64,000 nt of DNA from Elioraea rosea (GTDB taxonomy: Bacteria > Pseudomonadota > Alphaproteobacteria > Acetobacterales > Acetobacteraceae), in assembly GCF_007644105.1 (NCBI RefSeq), contig NZ_VFAC01000006.1, forward strand, positions 90,351 through 154,350. The letters run 5' to 3'. The translations under genes and the position numbers were made by a program. Positions 9,023 to 19,972 of the stretch are shown piece after piece (positions within the stretch are counted from its first letter, which is position 1; each line of letters begins with the position of its first letter). The notes under the pieces are model-generated. The model saw only the letters and a program-made list of their open reading frames with translations. It had not been told where the DNA came from and searched no databases.

Positions 9023-9723
9023 GCCAGGCGCTCGGGCCCGTGCGCGCCGTGGTGCTTGCCGGGCACGGCACGGTGTTCGACAGCACCGCTGCCGTTCTCG
9101 CCGCGGCCGAGTCGCTGGATGGACGGGGCGAGGCGCTCGCCGCGCTGTGGCAGGCCAAGCGGTTCGAGTATGCCTGGATCGCCACCGCAACGGGGCGACG
9201 GACCGAGCTCTGGCAGATCACCGGCGAGGCGCTCGACCATGCGATGGGCGCGCTCGGCTTCGGGCATGACAGGCTGCTCCGCGCGCGGCTGATGCAGGGG
9301 CTCTTGCAGGCCCCGCCCTTCGCCGACGCCAAGCCCGCGCTCACCGCGCTCGCGGGCAACCGCGCGCGTCCCGTCGCCCTGCTCACCAACGCCTCGGCGA
9401 TGATGGCGACGGCGACGGCCAAGGCAGGCGAGCTGTTCGGACTGTTCGACGCGCTTCTCTCCGCCGAGCCGACGGGCGTGTTCAAGCCGAGCCCTGCCGT
9501 CTACCAGCTCGCGCCCGCGCGCTTTGGTGTCGCGCCGGCCGAGATCGCCTATGTCTCCGCCCATGCGTGGGACGTCGCGGGTGCGGCGCTCGCCGGCATG
9601 CGGGCGATCTGGCTCAATCGCTCGAAGGCGATGGCGGAGTTCGCCTGGGCACCGCCCGCGGCCGAGATCAACAGCCTTCTCGCTCTGCCCGAGCTGCTCG
9701 AGCCGGGCCAGAAGGTGGCGTGA
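9019..9723 (+). CDS. HAD-superfamily protein, 2-haloacid dehalogenase-like, nucleophile missing
   Basis: The 234-residue protein aligns by eye with type II L-2-haloacid dehalogenases: WQAKRFEYAWIATATGR resembles their cap-helix segment, LLTNAS is motif II, VFKPSPAVYQLA carries the motif III Lys, and SAHAWDVAGA is motif IV. In motif I, where the family reads F-D-A-Y-G-T-L-F-D, this protein reads L-A-G-H-G-T-V-F-D. The catalytic Asp nucleophile is therefore Ala14, so ordinary dehalogenase or phosphatase chemistry is not expected. The start is a GTG overlapping the upstream stop, and its own stop overlaps the next GTG. It may be a binding or regulatory relic. Confidence 0.85.
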   Translation: MSQALGPVRAVVLAGHGTVFDSTAAVLAAAESLDGRGEALAALWQAKRFEYAWIATATGRRTELWQITGEALDHAMGALGFGHDRLLRARLMQGLLQAPPFADAKPALTALAGNRARPVALLTNASAMMATATAKAGELFGLFDALLSAEPTGVFKPSPAVYQLAPARFGVAPAEIAYVSAHAWDVAGAALAGMRAIWLNRSKAMAEFAWAPPAAEINSLLALPELLEPGQKVA

Positions 9724-10589
9724 GAGAGCATGCCGTCACCCCTCGCCCGGGTGGCGAGACGCGGCGCATCAGGGTTCGCGGCGGGCTTTCGGTTTCCGTC
9801 ATGACGTGGGGGGCGATGACCGATCGCACGCCCCTTCTCTGCCTTCCGGGCCTGGTGCGCACCGCGGGGGATTTCGACCGCCTCGCCCGCCGCCACGCGC
9901 CACGCCGCCTCGTCGTCTCCCTCGACTATCCCGGACGCGGCAGTTCCGACCGCGCGCTCCTCTGGCGCCGCTACCTTCCCGAGCGGGTGCTGAAGGACGT
10001 GGTCGATGTCTGCTCGGCGCTCAGGCTCCGCCGCGTCGTCGCCGTCGGCACCTCGCTGGGCGCGGTGCTGGCGATGGGGCTCGCGACCGTTCGCCGCCGG
10101 CTCGTGACGGCTGCGCTGCTGAACGACGCGGGGCCGGTGTTCGAGACCGGCGGGCTGGACTTCGTGCGCGGCTTCGTCGGCGCCGAGCATCGCCAGCCGA
10201 GCCTCGAGGCCGCCGTCGCGTTCCTGCGCGGCGCGCTGCCGTGGCTGTCGCTGCGCACGGAGGAGGAGTGGCGCGAGATGGCGCTCCTGACCTTCGCCGA
10301 GGACGGCTCCGGCACCTGGCGCGCGAACTGGGACACGCGGATCGTCCGCGTTCTCGAGCGGCCAATCGAGGGCGATCTCTGGGCGCTGTTCGCCCCGCTC
10401 GCGCGCATGCCGGCGATGCTCGTGCGCGGCGGGGCGAGCGACGTCCTCTCTGCCGGGACGGCTACGGAGATGCAGAGGCGCTTCCCGTCCCTCGCCTTGA
10501 TCGAGCTTCCCGGCGTGGGCCATGCGCCGCATCTCTCCGAACCCGAGATCGCGCCCGCGGTCGACGCGTTCCTCGAGGCGCAGCTGTGA
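9720..10589 (+). CDS. Alpha/beta hydrolase
   Basis: A cytoplasmic alpha/beta-hydrolase-fold protein of 289 residues without signal peptide. The nucleophile elbow is VGTSLGAVLAMG (Ser in G-x-S-x-G near residue 110), the acid is probably the Asp in GGASDVLSAG, and the catalytic His is in GVGHAPHLSEPE near the C-terminus. An oxyanion-type LPGLVRTAGDFDRLA segment follows the first strand. It begins with a GTG in a GTGA overlap with the HAD-like gene (AAGG upstream) and ends in a GTGA overlap with pgpA. The substrate is unknown; lactonase, esterase or haloperoxidase-like activities are all possible. Confidence 0.88.
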   Translation: MREHAVTPRPGGETRRIRVRGGLSVSVMTWGAMTDRTPLLCLPGLVRTAGDFDRLARRHAPRRLVVSLDYPGRGSSDRALLWRRYLPERVLKDVVDVCSALRLRRVVAVGTSLGAVLAMGLATVRRRLVTAALLNDAGPVFETGGLDFVRGFVGAEHRQPSLEAAVAFLRGALPWLSLRTEEEWREMALLTFAEDGSGTWRANWDTRIVRVLERPIEGDLWALFAPLARMPAMLVRGGASDVLSAGTATEMQRRFPSLALIELPGVGHAPHLSEPEIAPAVDAFLEAQL

Positions 10590-11041
10590 CGGGCCTCGCC
10601 GCGCTCTGGGGCGTCGGCCGCCTCCCCTACGGCCCGGGGACCTGGGCGAGCCTCGTCGCGCTCGCCCCGGGTGCGATGCTTCTCGCGCTCGGCGGGCCGC
10701 TGCTCGTCGCCGCAGCCGCGCTCGCGCTCTGCTGGCTCGGCTGGCGCGCGGTCTCCGTCCTGCCTGACGAGGCGCAGCAGGCCGATGCGGGCTGGATCGT
10801 CGTCGACGAGGCGGCCGGGCAGTGGCTCGCGCTCGCGGGCCTCGGAGCTGTGTCGCTGGCGGGCATCCTCTTCGCCTTCCTGCTGTTCCGCCTGTTCGAC
10901 ATCGCCAAGCCCTGGCCCGTGTCCTGGGCCGACCGCCAGGTCGGCGCGACAGGCATCATGCTCGACGACATGCTCGCCGGCGCGCTTGCCGCGCTCGCGC
11001 TGATCCTGCTTCGCCTTCTCGCCCCGGAGGTGCTGCCATGA
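10586..11041 (+). CDS. pgpA: Phosphatidylglycerophosphatase A
   Basis: PgpA dephosphorylates phosphatidylglycerol phosphate in inner-membrane phospholipid synthesis. The 151-residue protein has the family N-terminus LWGVGRLPYGPGTWASLVAL, the acidic motif WIVVDEAAGQWLAL, FRLFDIAKPWPVSWAD and the second acidic cluster GIMLDDMLAGALAAL, with three to four membrane segments between them. It starts with GTG; GAGG lies 7 nt upstream. Its stop overlaps the ATG of pncC. Adjacency to pncC is widespread in alphaproteobacteria. Confidence 0.94.
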   Translation: MTGLAALWGVGRLPYGPGTWASLVALAPGAMLLALGGPLLVAAAALALCWLGWRAVSVLPDEAQQADAGWIVVDEAAGQWLALAGLGAVSLAGILFAFLLFRLFDIAKPWPVSWADRQVGATGIMLDDMLAGALAALALILLRLLAPEVLP

Positions 11042-11523
11042 CGCCTGCCCTGCTTGCCGAGGCGGAAAGCCTGCTCGCGCTGCTTCGGTCGCGGAAGCTG
11101 ATGCTCGCGACGGCGGAAAGCTGCACGGGGGGGCTCGTCGCCGGAACGCTCACCGCCATCGCCGGCTCCTCCGACGTGGTCGACCGCGGCTTCGTCACCT
11201 ACTCGAACGAGGCCAAGCGCGAGATGCTCGGCGTGACGGACGAGAGCCTCGCCATGGCGGGCGCTGTGAGCGAGGAGGTCGCCCGCGCGATGGCGGACGG
11301 CACGCTCGCCCGTTCGCGCGCCGACATCGCGCTATCGGTCACAGGCATCGCAGGCCCGGGCGGCGCAACGGCCACGAAGCCCGTCGGCCTCGTGTTCATC
11401 GGCGCGGCGCGGCGGGGCGGCACGCTCCTCGTCGAGCGCCATGTCTTCGGCGGCGACCGTGCGGCGATCCGCAATGCCAGCATCGCCGTGGCGTTCCGGC
11501 TGGCGCGGACGCTGGCGGGCTGA
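11038..11523 (+). CDS. pncC: Nicotinamide-nucleotide amidohydrolase (stand-alone CinA C-terminal domain)
   Basis: PncC deamidates nicotinamide mononucleotide to nicotinate mononucleotide in NAD salvage. The 161-residue protein is only the CinA C-terminal domain, without the N-terminal MoCF-like domain. Characteristic motifs are ATAESCTGGLVAGTLTAIAG, the segment FVTYSNEAKREMLGV, and VTGIAGPGGATATKPVGLV. The ATG overlaps the pgpA stop (ATGA) and has GGAGG 7 nt upstream. It is the last gene of the run that starts with the lytic transglycosylase; no clear hairpin terminator follows in the 74 nt before the next gene. Confidence 0.94.
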   Translation: MTPALLAEAESLLALLRSRKLMLATAESCTGGLVAGTLTAIAGSSDVVDRGFVTYSNEAKREMLGVTDESLAMAGAVSEEVARAMADGTLARSRADIALSVTGIAGPGGATATKPVGLVFIGAARRGGTLLVERHVFGGDRAAIRNASIAVAFRLARTLAG

Positions 11524-11597
11524 GCGCGTCGGACCGGGTTGTCGCGGAGCCGTAGGGCACCGTACTGTCGGCGGAACGACACCAGGAGGAAACGGCC

Positions 11598-12707
11598 ATG
11601 ACGACGGGCACCATCGGCGCGGGGCGCCGCGCCGTGCTGCGGCTTGGGGCGAGCGGGCTCGGGGCGCTTGCGCTCGGGCGCGAGGCGCGCGCCCAGGGCC
11701 AGCCGCAGCGCAACTTTCCTGAGCCGCGCGAGGCGAGCTGGGTGGCGCGGGACTTCCGTTTCCACACCGGCGAGGTGATGCCCGAGCTGCGGCTTCACTA
11801 CCGCACCATCGGCGACCCGTCCGGCGAGCCGGTGGTCGTCCTGCACGGAACCGCAGGCTCCGGCGCCGGCATGCTGAGCCCTGGCTTCGCCGGCCAGCTC
11901 TTCGGCCCCGGCCAGCCGCTCGACGCCGCGAAGCACTTCATCATCCTGCCCGATGCGCTGGGTGCCGGCCGCTCGGCCAAGCCCTCGGACGGGCTGCGCG
12001 CACGCTTTCCCCGCTACAACTACGACGACATGGTGCAGGCCCAGTACCGCTTGCTCAGCGAGGGGCTGGGGCTTCGCCGCGTCCGCCTCATCATCGGCAA
12101 CTCGATGGGGGGAATGCATGCCTGGGTTTGGGGCGTCACCTACCCCGATTTCGCCGATGCGCTCGTGCCCATGGCCTCGCAGCCAACCGCGATGGCGAGC
12201 CGCAACTGGCTGATGCGTCGGATGATCGTCGACGGCATCCGCAACGATCCGGCCTACATGGGCGGCGACTATACGAGCCAGCCGCCGATGGCGCGGTTCG
12301 TCGCCGTGTTCTACGGCATCGGAACGAATGGCGGCACGCTCGCCTGGCAGAGGAACGCACCGACGACGGAGGCCGCGAACCGCATCCTCGAGCAGCGCAT
12401 GGCCGCACCCTTCAACGCGGATGCGAACGACTACCTCTACCAGTGGGACAGCTCGCGCGACTACGACCCATCGCCCAGGCTCGAGCGCATCACCGCGCAC
12501 GTGCTCGCCATCAACGCCGCAGACGACGAGCGCAACCCGCCCGAGACGGGGCTGAAGGACGCGGCGATGAAGCGCATCCCGAACGCGCGCCTGCTGCTCA
12601 TCCCCGCGAGCGGCGAGACGACCGGGCATGCCACGACCGGCAATGCCCGCCTCTACGCGCGCGAACTCGGCGAATGGCTCGCGACGGTGCCGCGCCGGAG
12701 CGGCTGA
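11598..12707 (+). CDS. Exported alpha/beta hydrolase of the homoserine O-acetyltransferase (MetX)-like family
   Basis: The 369-residue protein has a twin-arginine leader (GRRAVLRLGASGLGALALG, cleavage near ARAQ), so it is probably periplasmic; true MetX enzymes are cytoplasmic. The fold resembles MetX: VVLHGTAGSGAGML, FFIILPD-like strand IILPDALGAGRSAKP, nucleophile elbow IIGNSMGGMHAW, an acid in INAADDERNP and the catalytic His in TTGHATTG. The start has an excellent AGGAGGAAAC site. The export signal and its isolation from methionine genes argue for an esterase-type hydrolase rather than an acyltransferase. It converges on the molybdenum hydroxylase FAD subunit gene. Confidence 0.85.
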   Translation: MTTGTIGAGRRAVLRLGASGLGALALGREARAQGQPQRNFPEPREASWVARDFRFHTGEVMPELRLHYRTIGDPSGEPVVVLHGTAGSGAGMLSPGFAGQLFGPGQPLDAAKHFIILPDALGAGRSAKPSDGLRARFPRYNYDDMVQAQYRLLSEGLGLRRVRLIIGNSMGGMHAWVWGVTYPDFADALVPMASQPTAMASRNWLMRRMIVDGIRNDPAYMGGDYTSQPPMARFVAVFYGIGTNGGTLAWQRNAPTTEAANRILEQRMAAPFNADANDYLYQWDSSRDYDPSPRLERITAHVLAINAADDERNPPETGLKDAAMKRIPNARLLLIPASGETTGHATTGNARLYARELGEWLATVPRRSG

Positions 12708-12719
12708 GCCGCCTCAGCC
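12702..12719. terminator. Short hairpin holding both convergent stop codons
   Basis: GGCTGAG-ccgc-CTCAGCC forms a perfect 7-bp stem with a 4-nt loop. One arm contains the TGA of the hydrolase gene and the other the TGA of the opposite-strand gene, so the hairpin is symmetrical for both transcripts. There is no T tract on either side, so a terminator role is only possible. Confidence 0.35.
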
Positions 12720-13511
12720 CGCGGCGGCGAGGGCGCGCCTGGCCATCACGCCGATCAGGTGGGCGCGATACTCCTTCGAGGCATGGATGTCGCCGTTCAG
12801 CGTGTCCTGCGGCGTGGTGATGCCCTCGAGCGCGGAGGCAGACCATTTCGTCGCAAGCGCCTCCTCCATCGCCTTGTGGCGGAAAGCGCCGTCCGCGCCC
12901 GCGCCCGTCACGGCCACGCGCACGCCGGAAGGTCCCTTGGCGACGAACACGCCAACCATGGCGTAGCGCGAGGCCGGGTTGGGGAACTTGGCGTAGGCCG
13001 CCTTCTCCGGCACGGGGAAGGACACGGCGGTGACGATCTCGCCGGGGTTCAGAGCGGTCGAGAACATCCCGGTGAAGAAGTCATCGGCGGCGATGGTGCG
13101 CTTGTCGGTGTGCACCGTCGCACCGAGCCCGAGAAGCGCGCCGGGATAATCCGCAGCCGGGTCGTGGTTGGCGACGGAACCGCCGATCGTTCCGCGGTTG
13201 CGCACCTGGTTGTCGCCGATATGCGCGGCGAGCTTGGCGAGCGCGGGGATGGCCTTCTGCACCTCGGCCGAGGTCGCCACCGCGGCATGCGTGGTCATCC
13301 CGCCGATCTTCACCGTACCGCCAGAGACGGTGATGCCCTTGAGCTCGGCAATGCCGGAGAGGTCGACCACCGAGGTGGGGCGCGCGAGGCGCTGCTTCAG
13401 CGTCGGGATCAGCGTCATGCCGCCGGACATCGGGCGTGCGTCAGGGTCGCCGGCAAGAAGCTTCACGGCATCCGCGATCGAACCCGGGCGGTGATAGGTG
13501 AACTCGTACAT
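12714..13511 (-). CDS. Molybdenum hydroxylase, FAD-binding (medium) subunit
   Basis: This 265-residue subunit carries FAD between the iron-sulfur and molybdenum subunits of a xanthine dehydrogenase/CO dehydrogenase-family enzyme. It has the first flavin motif MSGGMTLIPTLKQR near residue 32, the second, RNRGTIGGSVANHDPAADYPG, near residues 104-124, and the C-terminal CO dehydrogenase flavoprotein domain (VAVTGAGADGAFR). It is the last gene of the small-large-medium operon, 15 nt after the large subunit. It is often annotated CoxM, but the large subunit is not of the CO-oxidising type, so CoxM should not be read as function. Confidence 0.93.
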   Translation of the reverse strand: MYEFTYHRPGSIADAVKLLAGDPDARPMSGGMTLIPTLKQRLARPTSVVDLSGIAELKGITVSGGTVKIGGMTTHAAVATSAEVQKAIPALAKLAAHIGDNQVRNRGTIGGSVANHDPAADYPGALLGLGATVHTDKRTIAADDFFTGMFSTALNPGEIVTAVSFPVPEKAAYAKFPNPASRYAMVGVFVAKGPSGVRVAVTGAGADGAFRHKAMEEALATKWSASALEGITTPQDTLNGDIHASKEYRAHLIGVMARRALAAAG

Positions 13512-13526
13512 CGCTGTCCCCTTCCG

Positions 13527-15908
13527 CTACTCGGCCGCCATGCGGGGCCGGTTTGCATTGATGATGCCCCACACCTTCTGCGGCGTGGCGGGCATGTCGA
13601 TATGGCGAACGCCATGGTCCTTCAGCGCATCGACCACCGCGCCGATCACTGCGGGCGGCGAGCCGATCGCGCCGACCTCGCCGCAGCCCTTCACCCCGAG
13701 CGGGTTGTGGGTGCAGAGCGTGATGGCGGTGCCGACGGAGATGTTGGGCAGGTCATCGGCCCGCGGCATCGTGTAGTCCATCATCGAGCCGGAGATGAGC
13801 TGGCCGTCCTCGTCGTACACGCAGGTCTCCAGCAGCGCCTGGCCGATGCCCTGCGCCACGCCGCCCTGGATCTGGCCTTCCACGATCATCGGGTTGATGA
13901 CGCGGCCGACATCGTCCACCGCCGTGAAGTTCACGACATGCGTCACCCCCGTGTCGGGGTCGATCTCGACCTCCGCGATGTGGCAGCCGCCCGGGAAGGT
14001 GAAGTTCTTGGGGTCGTAGAACGCCGTCTCCTCGAGGCCGGGCTCGAGCTCCTCGATCGGGTAGTTATGCGGCACGTAGGCGGTGAGGCTGATCTCAGCG
14101 AGGGCCTTGGCGCGGTCTGTTCCGGCGACCTGGAACCTGCCGTCCTTGAACTCGATGTCGGCCGCATCGGCCTCGAGCAGGTGGGCAGCGATCTTCTTGC
14201 CCTTGGCGATGATCTTGTCTGCTGCCTTGACCATCGCCGAGCCGCCGACGGCGAGGCTCCGGCTGCCATAGGTGCCCATGCCGAACGGGATGCGCGCGGT
14301 GTCGCCGTGCACGATCTCGATCTGGTCCATCGGGATGCCGAACTTGTCGGCCATCAGCTGGGCGAAGGTCGTCTCATGTCCCTGGCCGTGGCTGTGCGTT
14401 CCGGTGAACACCGTGATCGAGCCGGTCGGGTTCACACGGATGTTGGCGACCTCGTAGAGCCCCGCGCGGGCGCCGAGCGAGCCGACGACCGCCGAGGGCG
14501 CGATGCCGCACGCCTCGAGATAGGTGGAGATGCCGATGCCGCGAAGCTTGCCGCGCGCCTTCGCCTCGGCGCGGCGCGCCTCGAACCCGGCCCAGTCCGC
14601 CGCCTTCAGGCAGGCCTCGAGCGTCGCTCCATAGTCGCCGCTGTCGTACTGCAGCGCGACGGGCGTCTGGTAGGGGAAGGCCGAGGAGGGAATGAAGTTG
14701 CGCTTGCGGATCTCCACGCGGTCGAGACCCATCTCGATCGCGCACTGGTCGACCAGCCGCTCGAGCAGGAACGTCGCCTCCGGCCGACCCGCGCCGCGAT
14801 AGGCATCGACCGGAACGGAGTTGGTGAACACCGCCTTCACCTCGGCATAGATCGCGGGCGTGGTGTAGGTGCCGGCGAGCAGCGTGGCGTAAAGGTAGGT
14901 CGGCACGCAGGGCGCGAAGGTCGAGAGATAGGCGCCCATGTTGGCGAGCGTCCTCACCCGTAGACCGAGGAACTTGCCGTTCGCGTCCATCGCCATCTCG
15001 GCGACGGTGACATGGTCGCGCCCATGTGCGTCCGACATGAAGCTCTCGGTACGCTCAGCCGTCCACTTCACCGGGCGCTTCACCTTTGCCGAGGCCCAGG
15101 TGACGATCGCTTCCTCGGCGTAATGGTAGATCTTCGACCCGAACCCGCCGCCGACATCGGGCGCGACGACGCGCAGCTTGTGCTCGGGGATGTGCAGGAC
15201 GAAGGCGCCCATCAAGAGGCGGATGACGTGCGGGTTCTGGCTCGTCGTGTAGAGCGTGTACTCGCCCGACATCGTGTCGTACTCGCCGACCGCGGCGCGC
15301 GGCTCCATCGCGTTCGGGATCAGGCGGTTGTTGACGAGCTCGAGCCTGGCGACCTTGTGCGCACCGGCGAAGGCGGCATCCGTCGCGTCCTTGTCGCCGA
15401 GGTGCCAGTCGTAGCAGACATTGCCGGGCACATCGTCATGCACGGCCGGAGCGCCGGGCTTCAGCGCAGCCTCGAGCGTCGGCGCGCCCTTCAGCTCCTC
15501 GTAGGTGACGGAGACGAGCTCGGCCGCGTCGCGCGCCTGCGCCTTGGTCTCGGCGATCACCACGGCAACGGGGTCACCCACGTGGCGGACCTTGCCGATC
15601 GCGAGCACCGGGTGCGGGGGCTCGGCCATGGGCGAGCCGTCCTTGTTCTTCACCTGCCAGCCGCAGGGAAGACCGCCGATGTTCTCCGCCGCCATGTCCT
15701 CGCCGACGAACACCGCCGCGACGCCCGGCGCGGCCCTCGCCGCCGCGGTGTCGATCGCGGTGATGCGCGCATGCGGGTGCGGGCTTCGCACGATCACCGC
15801 ATGCAGCTGGCCGGGGCGATTGATGTCGTCGGTGTAGTTGCCGCGGCCGGAAAGGAAGCGGAGGTCTTCGCGCCGCTTCACGGAAGCACCGATGCCCTCG
15901 AATCCCAT
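13527..15908 (-). CDS. Molybdenum hydroxylase, molybdopterin-binding (large) subunit, xanthine dehydrogenase type
   Basis: This 793-residue catalytic subunit binds the molybdenum cofactor and hydroxylates an unknown N-heterocycle or aldehyde. Family marks are the N-terminal [29 protein letters not shown] near residue 255, the active-site loop [11 protein letters not shown], and the C-terminal [15 protein letters not shown] with the catalytic Glu. AYRGAGR marks form-II, xanthine/aldehyde oxidase-type proteins; true CO dehydrogenases carry AYRCSFR instead. So it should not be called CoxL in the functional sense. It is the middle gene between the 2Fe-2S and FAD subunits and lies downstream of the large dpp array. 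Confidence 0.93.
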   Translation of the reverse strand: MGFEGIGASVKRREDLRFLSGRGNYTDDINRPGQLHAVIVRSPHPHARITAIDTAAARAAPGVAAVFVGEDMAAENIGGLPCGWQVKNKDGSPMAEPPHPVLAIGKVRHVGDPVAVVIAETKAQARDAAELVSVTYEELKGAPTLEAALKPGAPAVHDDVPGNVCYDWHLGDKDATDAAFAGAHKVARLELVNNRLIPNAMEPRAAVGEYDTMSGEYTLYTTSQNPHVIRLLMGAFVLHIPEHKLRVVAPDVGGGFGSKIYHYAEEAIVTWASAKVKRPVKWTAERTESFMSDAHGRDHVTVAEMAMDANGKFLGLRVRTLANMGAYLSTFAPCVPTYLYATLLAGTYTTPAIYAEVKAVFTNSVPVDAYRGAGRPEATFLLERLVDQCAIEMGLDRVEIRKRNFIPSSAFPYQTPVALQYDSGDYGATLEACLKAADWAGFEARRAEAKARGKLRGIGISTYLEACGIAPSAVVGSLGARAGLYEVANIRVNPTGSITVFTGTHSHGQGHETTFAQLMADKFGIPMDQIEIVHGDTARIPFGMGTYGSRSLAVGGSAMVKAADKIIAKGKKIAAHLLEADAADIEFKDGRFQVAGTDRAKALAEISLTAYVPHNYPIEELEPGLEETAFYDPKNFTFPGGCHIAEVEIDPDTGVTHVVNFTAVDDVGRVINPMIVEGQIQGGVAQGIGQALLETCVYDEDGQLISGSMMDYTMPRADDLPNISVGTAITLCTHNPLGVKGCGEVGAIGSPPAVIGAVVDALKDHGVRHIDMPATPQKVWGIINANRPRMAAE

Positions 15909-15962
15909 GGTCGTCTCCCCGCCTTGTGGCGTCGGTTCTTGTCGTTCGTTGCGTACGCGAGG

Positions 15963-16469
<507 letters not shown>

Positions 16470-16553
16470 GCGCTCTCTCCCCATGCAATTGACGCCGCGG
16501 CTTCGCGGCGGGTCCGTTCCGGGCGGGAGTGTCGGGGGACGGGAGCGTGCGCG

Positions 16554-16919
16554 TCAAGCACCCCTGCGCGCATCCGGCGAACGCCGACGCGACCAGGCAC
16601 GCGCGAGCAGCCAGGCGCCGCCGAGCATCAGCGTCACCGGCACCCAGGCGGGAAGGATGACGAGCACCGCCATGATGCCGATGGCGCCGAGGAAGGCCGC
16701 GATGTCGTTCCAGAACAGGCTCTCGGCAAGCAGGGCGAGGCCGAGGCAGGCGAGCACGAAGAGGCTCAGGCCCTGCCACGCCCAGAACAGGAAACGCCAG
16801 AGCCGGACGAGGCGGCCGTCCGCGCCCGTCGCGCTCGCTGCCCCCATCCCTGCCCCGGAGTTCGCTCTAGCCGTCGGGCTCGCCGCCGGCCCGTCCTCGT
16901 GCCGTTCCGGACCGGTCAC
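16554..16919 (-). CDS. Small membrane protein of unknown function
   Basis: I do not recognise this 121-residue protein. Starting at the GTG at 16919, which has GGAGGG just upstream, it has a polar Ala/Gly-rich N-terminal stretch of about 35 residues. Two strongly hydrophobic blocks follow (about 43-65 and 72-105, probably three membrane helices in all), and the C-terminus is Arg-rich ([12 protein letters not shown]). It lies 41 nt downstream of dppF and upstream of the molybdenum hydroxylase operon on the same strand, so it may be co-transcribed with one of them. A longer open frame overlapping dppF has no coding character. Confidence 0.6.
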   Translation of the reverse strand: MTGPERHEDGPAASPTARANSGAGMGAASATGADGRLVRLWRFLFWAWQGLSLFVLACLGLALLAESLFWNDIAAFLGAIGIMAVLVILPAWVPVTLMLGGAWLLARAWSRRRSPDARRGA

Positions 16920-16960
16920 GACCCTCCGTCCGGCCTCTTCGTGCCGGGCAGGCCGCCGGG

Positions 16961-18012
16961 TCAGGCCGCCTGGGTCACAGGCGTCGGCCGCATCACGCCC
17001 GCGTCGTGCAGGTGGCAGGCGGAGAGATGGCCCGGGCCGATCGCCTTCAGCGCCGGCTCCTCCTGCCTGCAGCGGTCGAACGCATGCGGGCAGCGCGTGT
17101 GGAACCGGCAACCGGGTGGCGGCTTGATCGGGCTCGGCACGTCGCCGGTCAGGATGATGCGGTCGCGCTTGGCGGTCGGGTCCGGCAGCGGAACGGCGGA
17201 GAGAAGCGCCTCGGTGTAGGGGTGCTTCGGTGCCGCGAACAGCGCCGACTTCTCCGCCACCTCGACGATCTTGCCGAGATACATGACCGCGACGCGATGG
17301 GTGATGTGCTCAACGATCGCGAGGTCGTGGCTGATGAAGAGAAGCGACAGGCCGAGCTCGTCCTGCAGGTCGGACAGGAGGTTGACGATCTGCGCCTTCA
17401 CCGACACGTCGAGCGCGGAGACCGCCTCGTCGCAGATGATGAGGTCGGCCCCGGGGGCGAGCGCGCGGGCGATGCCGATCCGCTGGCGCTGCCCGCCGGA
17501 GAATTCGTGCGGGAAGCGCTTCATCGCATCGCGCGGCAGCCGCACCTTGTCGAGCAGCTCCGCCACGCGCTCCTCGACGTCGCGCGCCGATGAGGCGAGG
17601 CCGAAATTGGTGATCGGCTCGGCAAGGATGTCCTTCACCTTCAGGCGCGGGTTCAACGACGAGAACGGGTCCTGGAACACCACCTGCATCCGCCGGCGCA
17701 GCGGCCTGAGCTCGCTCGCCGGAAGGTCGTCGATGCGCTTGCCGTCGAGCAGAACCTGGCCCGATGTCGGCTCGATGAGGCGGAGAACGGTGCGGCCGAC
17801 CGTGCTCTTGCCGCAGCCCGATTCGCCCACGAGCGACAGCGTCTCGCCCTTGTCGATCGAGAACGACACGCCGTCGACCGCGTAGACGTAGCCTGTGACG
17901 CCGGAGAGGAACCCCGAGCGGATGGGAAAGTGCTTCTTGAGGTCGTTTACCTCGAGCAGCGGCCGCCTGGCCGCGCCGGAGGGAGGCGCTTGTGTCTGCA
18001 TCGGTGCGGTGC

Positions 18013-18016
<4 letters not shown>
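16961..18016 (-). CDS. dppF: Dipeptide/oligopeptide ABC transporter, ATP-binding protein DppF/OppF type
   Basis: One of two ATPase subunits that drive import through DppBC. The 351-residue protein has Walker [16 protein letters not shown] near residue 70, a Q-loop [14 protein letters not shown], signature [15 protein letters not shown], Walker [15 protein letters not shown] and the H-loop [11 protein letters not shown]. The C-terminal oligo-HPY domain ends with Cys-rich [15 protein letters not shown], which in relatives binds a 4Fe-4S cluster. Its ATG overlaps the dppD stop (ATGA). It is the last transporter gene of the operon. Confidence 0.94.
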
Positions 18017-19062
<1,046 letters not shown>

Positions 19063-19072
19063 CGATGCCCCC

Positions 19073-19972
19073 TCAGATCCGCTTCGCAAGTCGCGGGTCG
19101 AGCGCGTCGCGCAGACCGTCGCCGAGCAGGTTCACCGCAAGCACGGTGATCGAGAGGAACACCGCGGGGAAGAACACGATGTACGGCGCGACCTGCCACA
19201 GGGCTCGGCCCTCCGCCATCACGTTGCCCCAGGAGGGGATGATCGGCGGCGTGCCGGCGCCGATGAAGGACAGGATCGCCTCGGTGATCATCGCCGAGGC
19301 GGCGATGTAGGTCGCCTGCACGGTGAGCGGGGCGAGCGTGTTGGGCAGGATGTGGCGCCAGATGATGCGCGGCGTCGTCGTTCCGGCCGCGATCGCGGCC
19401 TCGACATAGGGCTGCTCGCGCAGCGAGAGCACCACGCCGCGGACGAGGCGCGAGACGCGCGGGATCTCGGCAACCGTGATGGCGATGATCACGTTCTGCA
19501 CCGACCCCCGCGTGAGCGCCATCAGGGCGATCGCGAGCAGGATGGAGGGGATGCTCATCAACCCGTCCATGATGCGCATGATCACGCCATCGACCACGCG
19601 TATGAACCCCGACACGAGGCCGATGAACAGCCCCGCGGCGGAGGCGAGGATGGCGACCGAGAGCCCCACGATCAGCGATACGCGTGCGCCGTAGATGACG
19701 CGCGAATAGACGTCGCGGCCGAGCATGTCGGTGCCGAACCAGTGCACGTCCGAGGGCGGCCGCACGCGGCGGGCCGGGGCGAGCGCCTGCGGGTCGCTCG
19801 TGCCGAGGAAGGGCGCGAAGACCGCGAGCACCACCATCAGGATCAGGAGGAAGCCGCCCAGCGCGATCGTCGGGTGCCGGCGGATGAAGGTGCGGACGCG
19901 TCCCCGCTGCACCTCAGCGGGGAACACATCCACCGCCGCGGGCGCGGCGGCGACGGCTGTGTCGGGGCTCAA
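19073..19972 (-). CDS. dppC: Dipeptide/oligopeptide ABC transporter, permease DppC type
   Basis: An inner-membrane permease of about 299 residues with the OppC N-terminal segment ([20 protein letters not shown]), the [21 protein letters not shown] motif, and the EAA coupling loop [21 protein letters not shown]. It ends [16 protein letters not shown], as family members do. No ATG lies near the N-terminus. The most likely start is a TTG in a TTGA overlap with the dppB stop, with GAGGA 7 nt upstream; GTG codons at 19933 and 19927 are alternatives that would shorten the cytoplasmic leader. Confidence 0.9.
   Translation of the reverse strand: MSPDTAVAAAPAAVDVFPAEVQRGRVRTFIRRHPTIALGGFLLILMVVLAVFAPFLGTSDPQALAPARRVRPPSDVHWFGTDMLGRDVYSRVIYGARVSLIVGLSVAILASAAGLFIGLVSGFIRVVDGVIMRIMDGLMSIPSILLAIALMALTRGSVQNVIIAITVAEIPRVSRLVRGVVLSLREQPYVEAAIAAGTTTPRIIWRHILPNTLAPLTVQATYIAASAMITEAILSFIGAGTPPIIPSWGNVMAEGRALWQVAPYIVFFPAVFLSITVLAVNLLGDGLRDALDPRLAKRI

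Noticed and set aside
7175..9190. 671-codon minus-strand frame
   Set aside because: It is antisense to the lytic transglycosylase and HAD-like genes, and no recognisable domain is present.
13527..15908. Aerobic CO dehydrogenase large subunit (CoxL)
   Set aside because: The active-site loop is AYRGAGR, not AYRCSFR. CO oxidation is therefore not supported.
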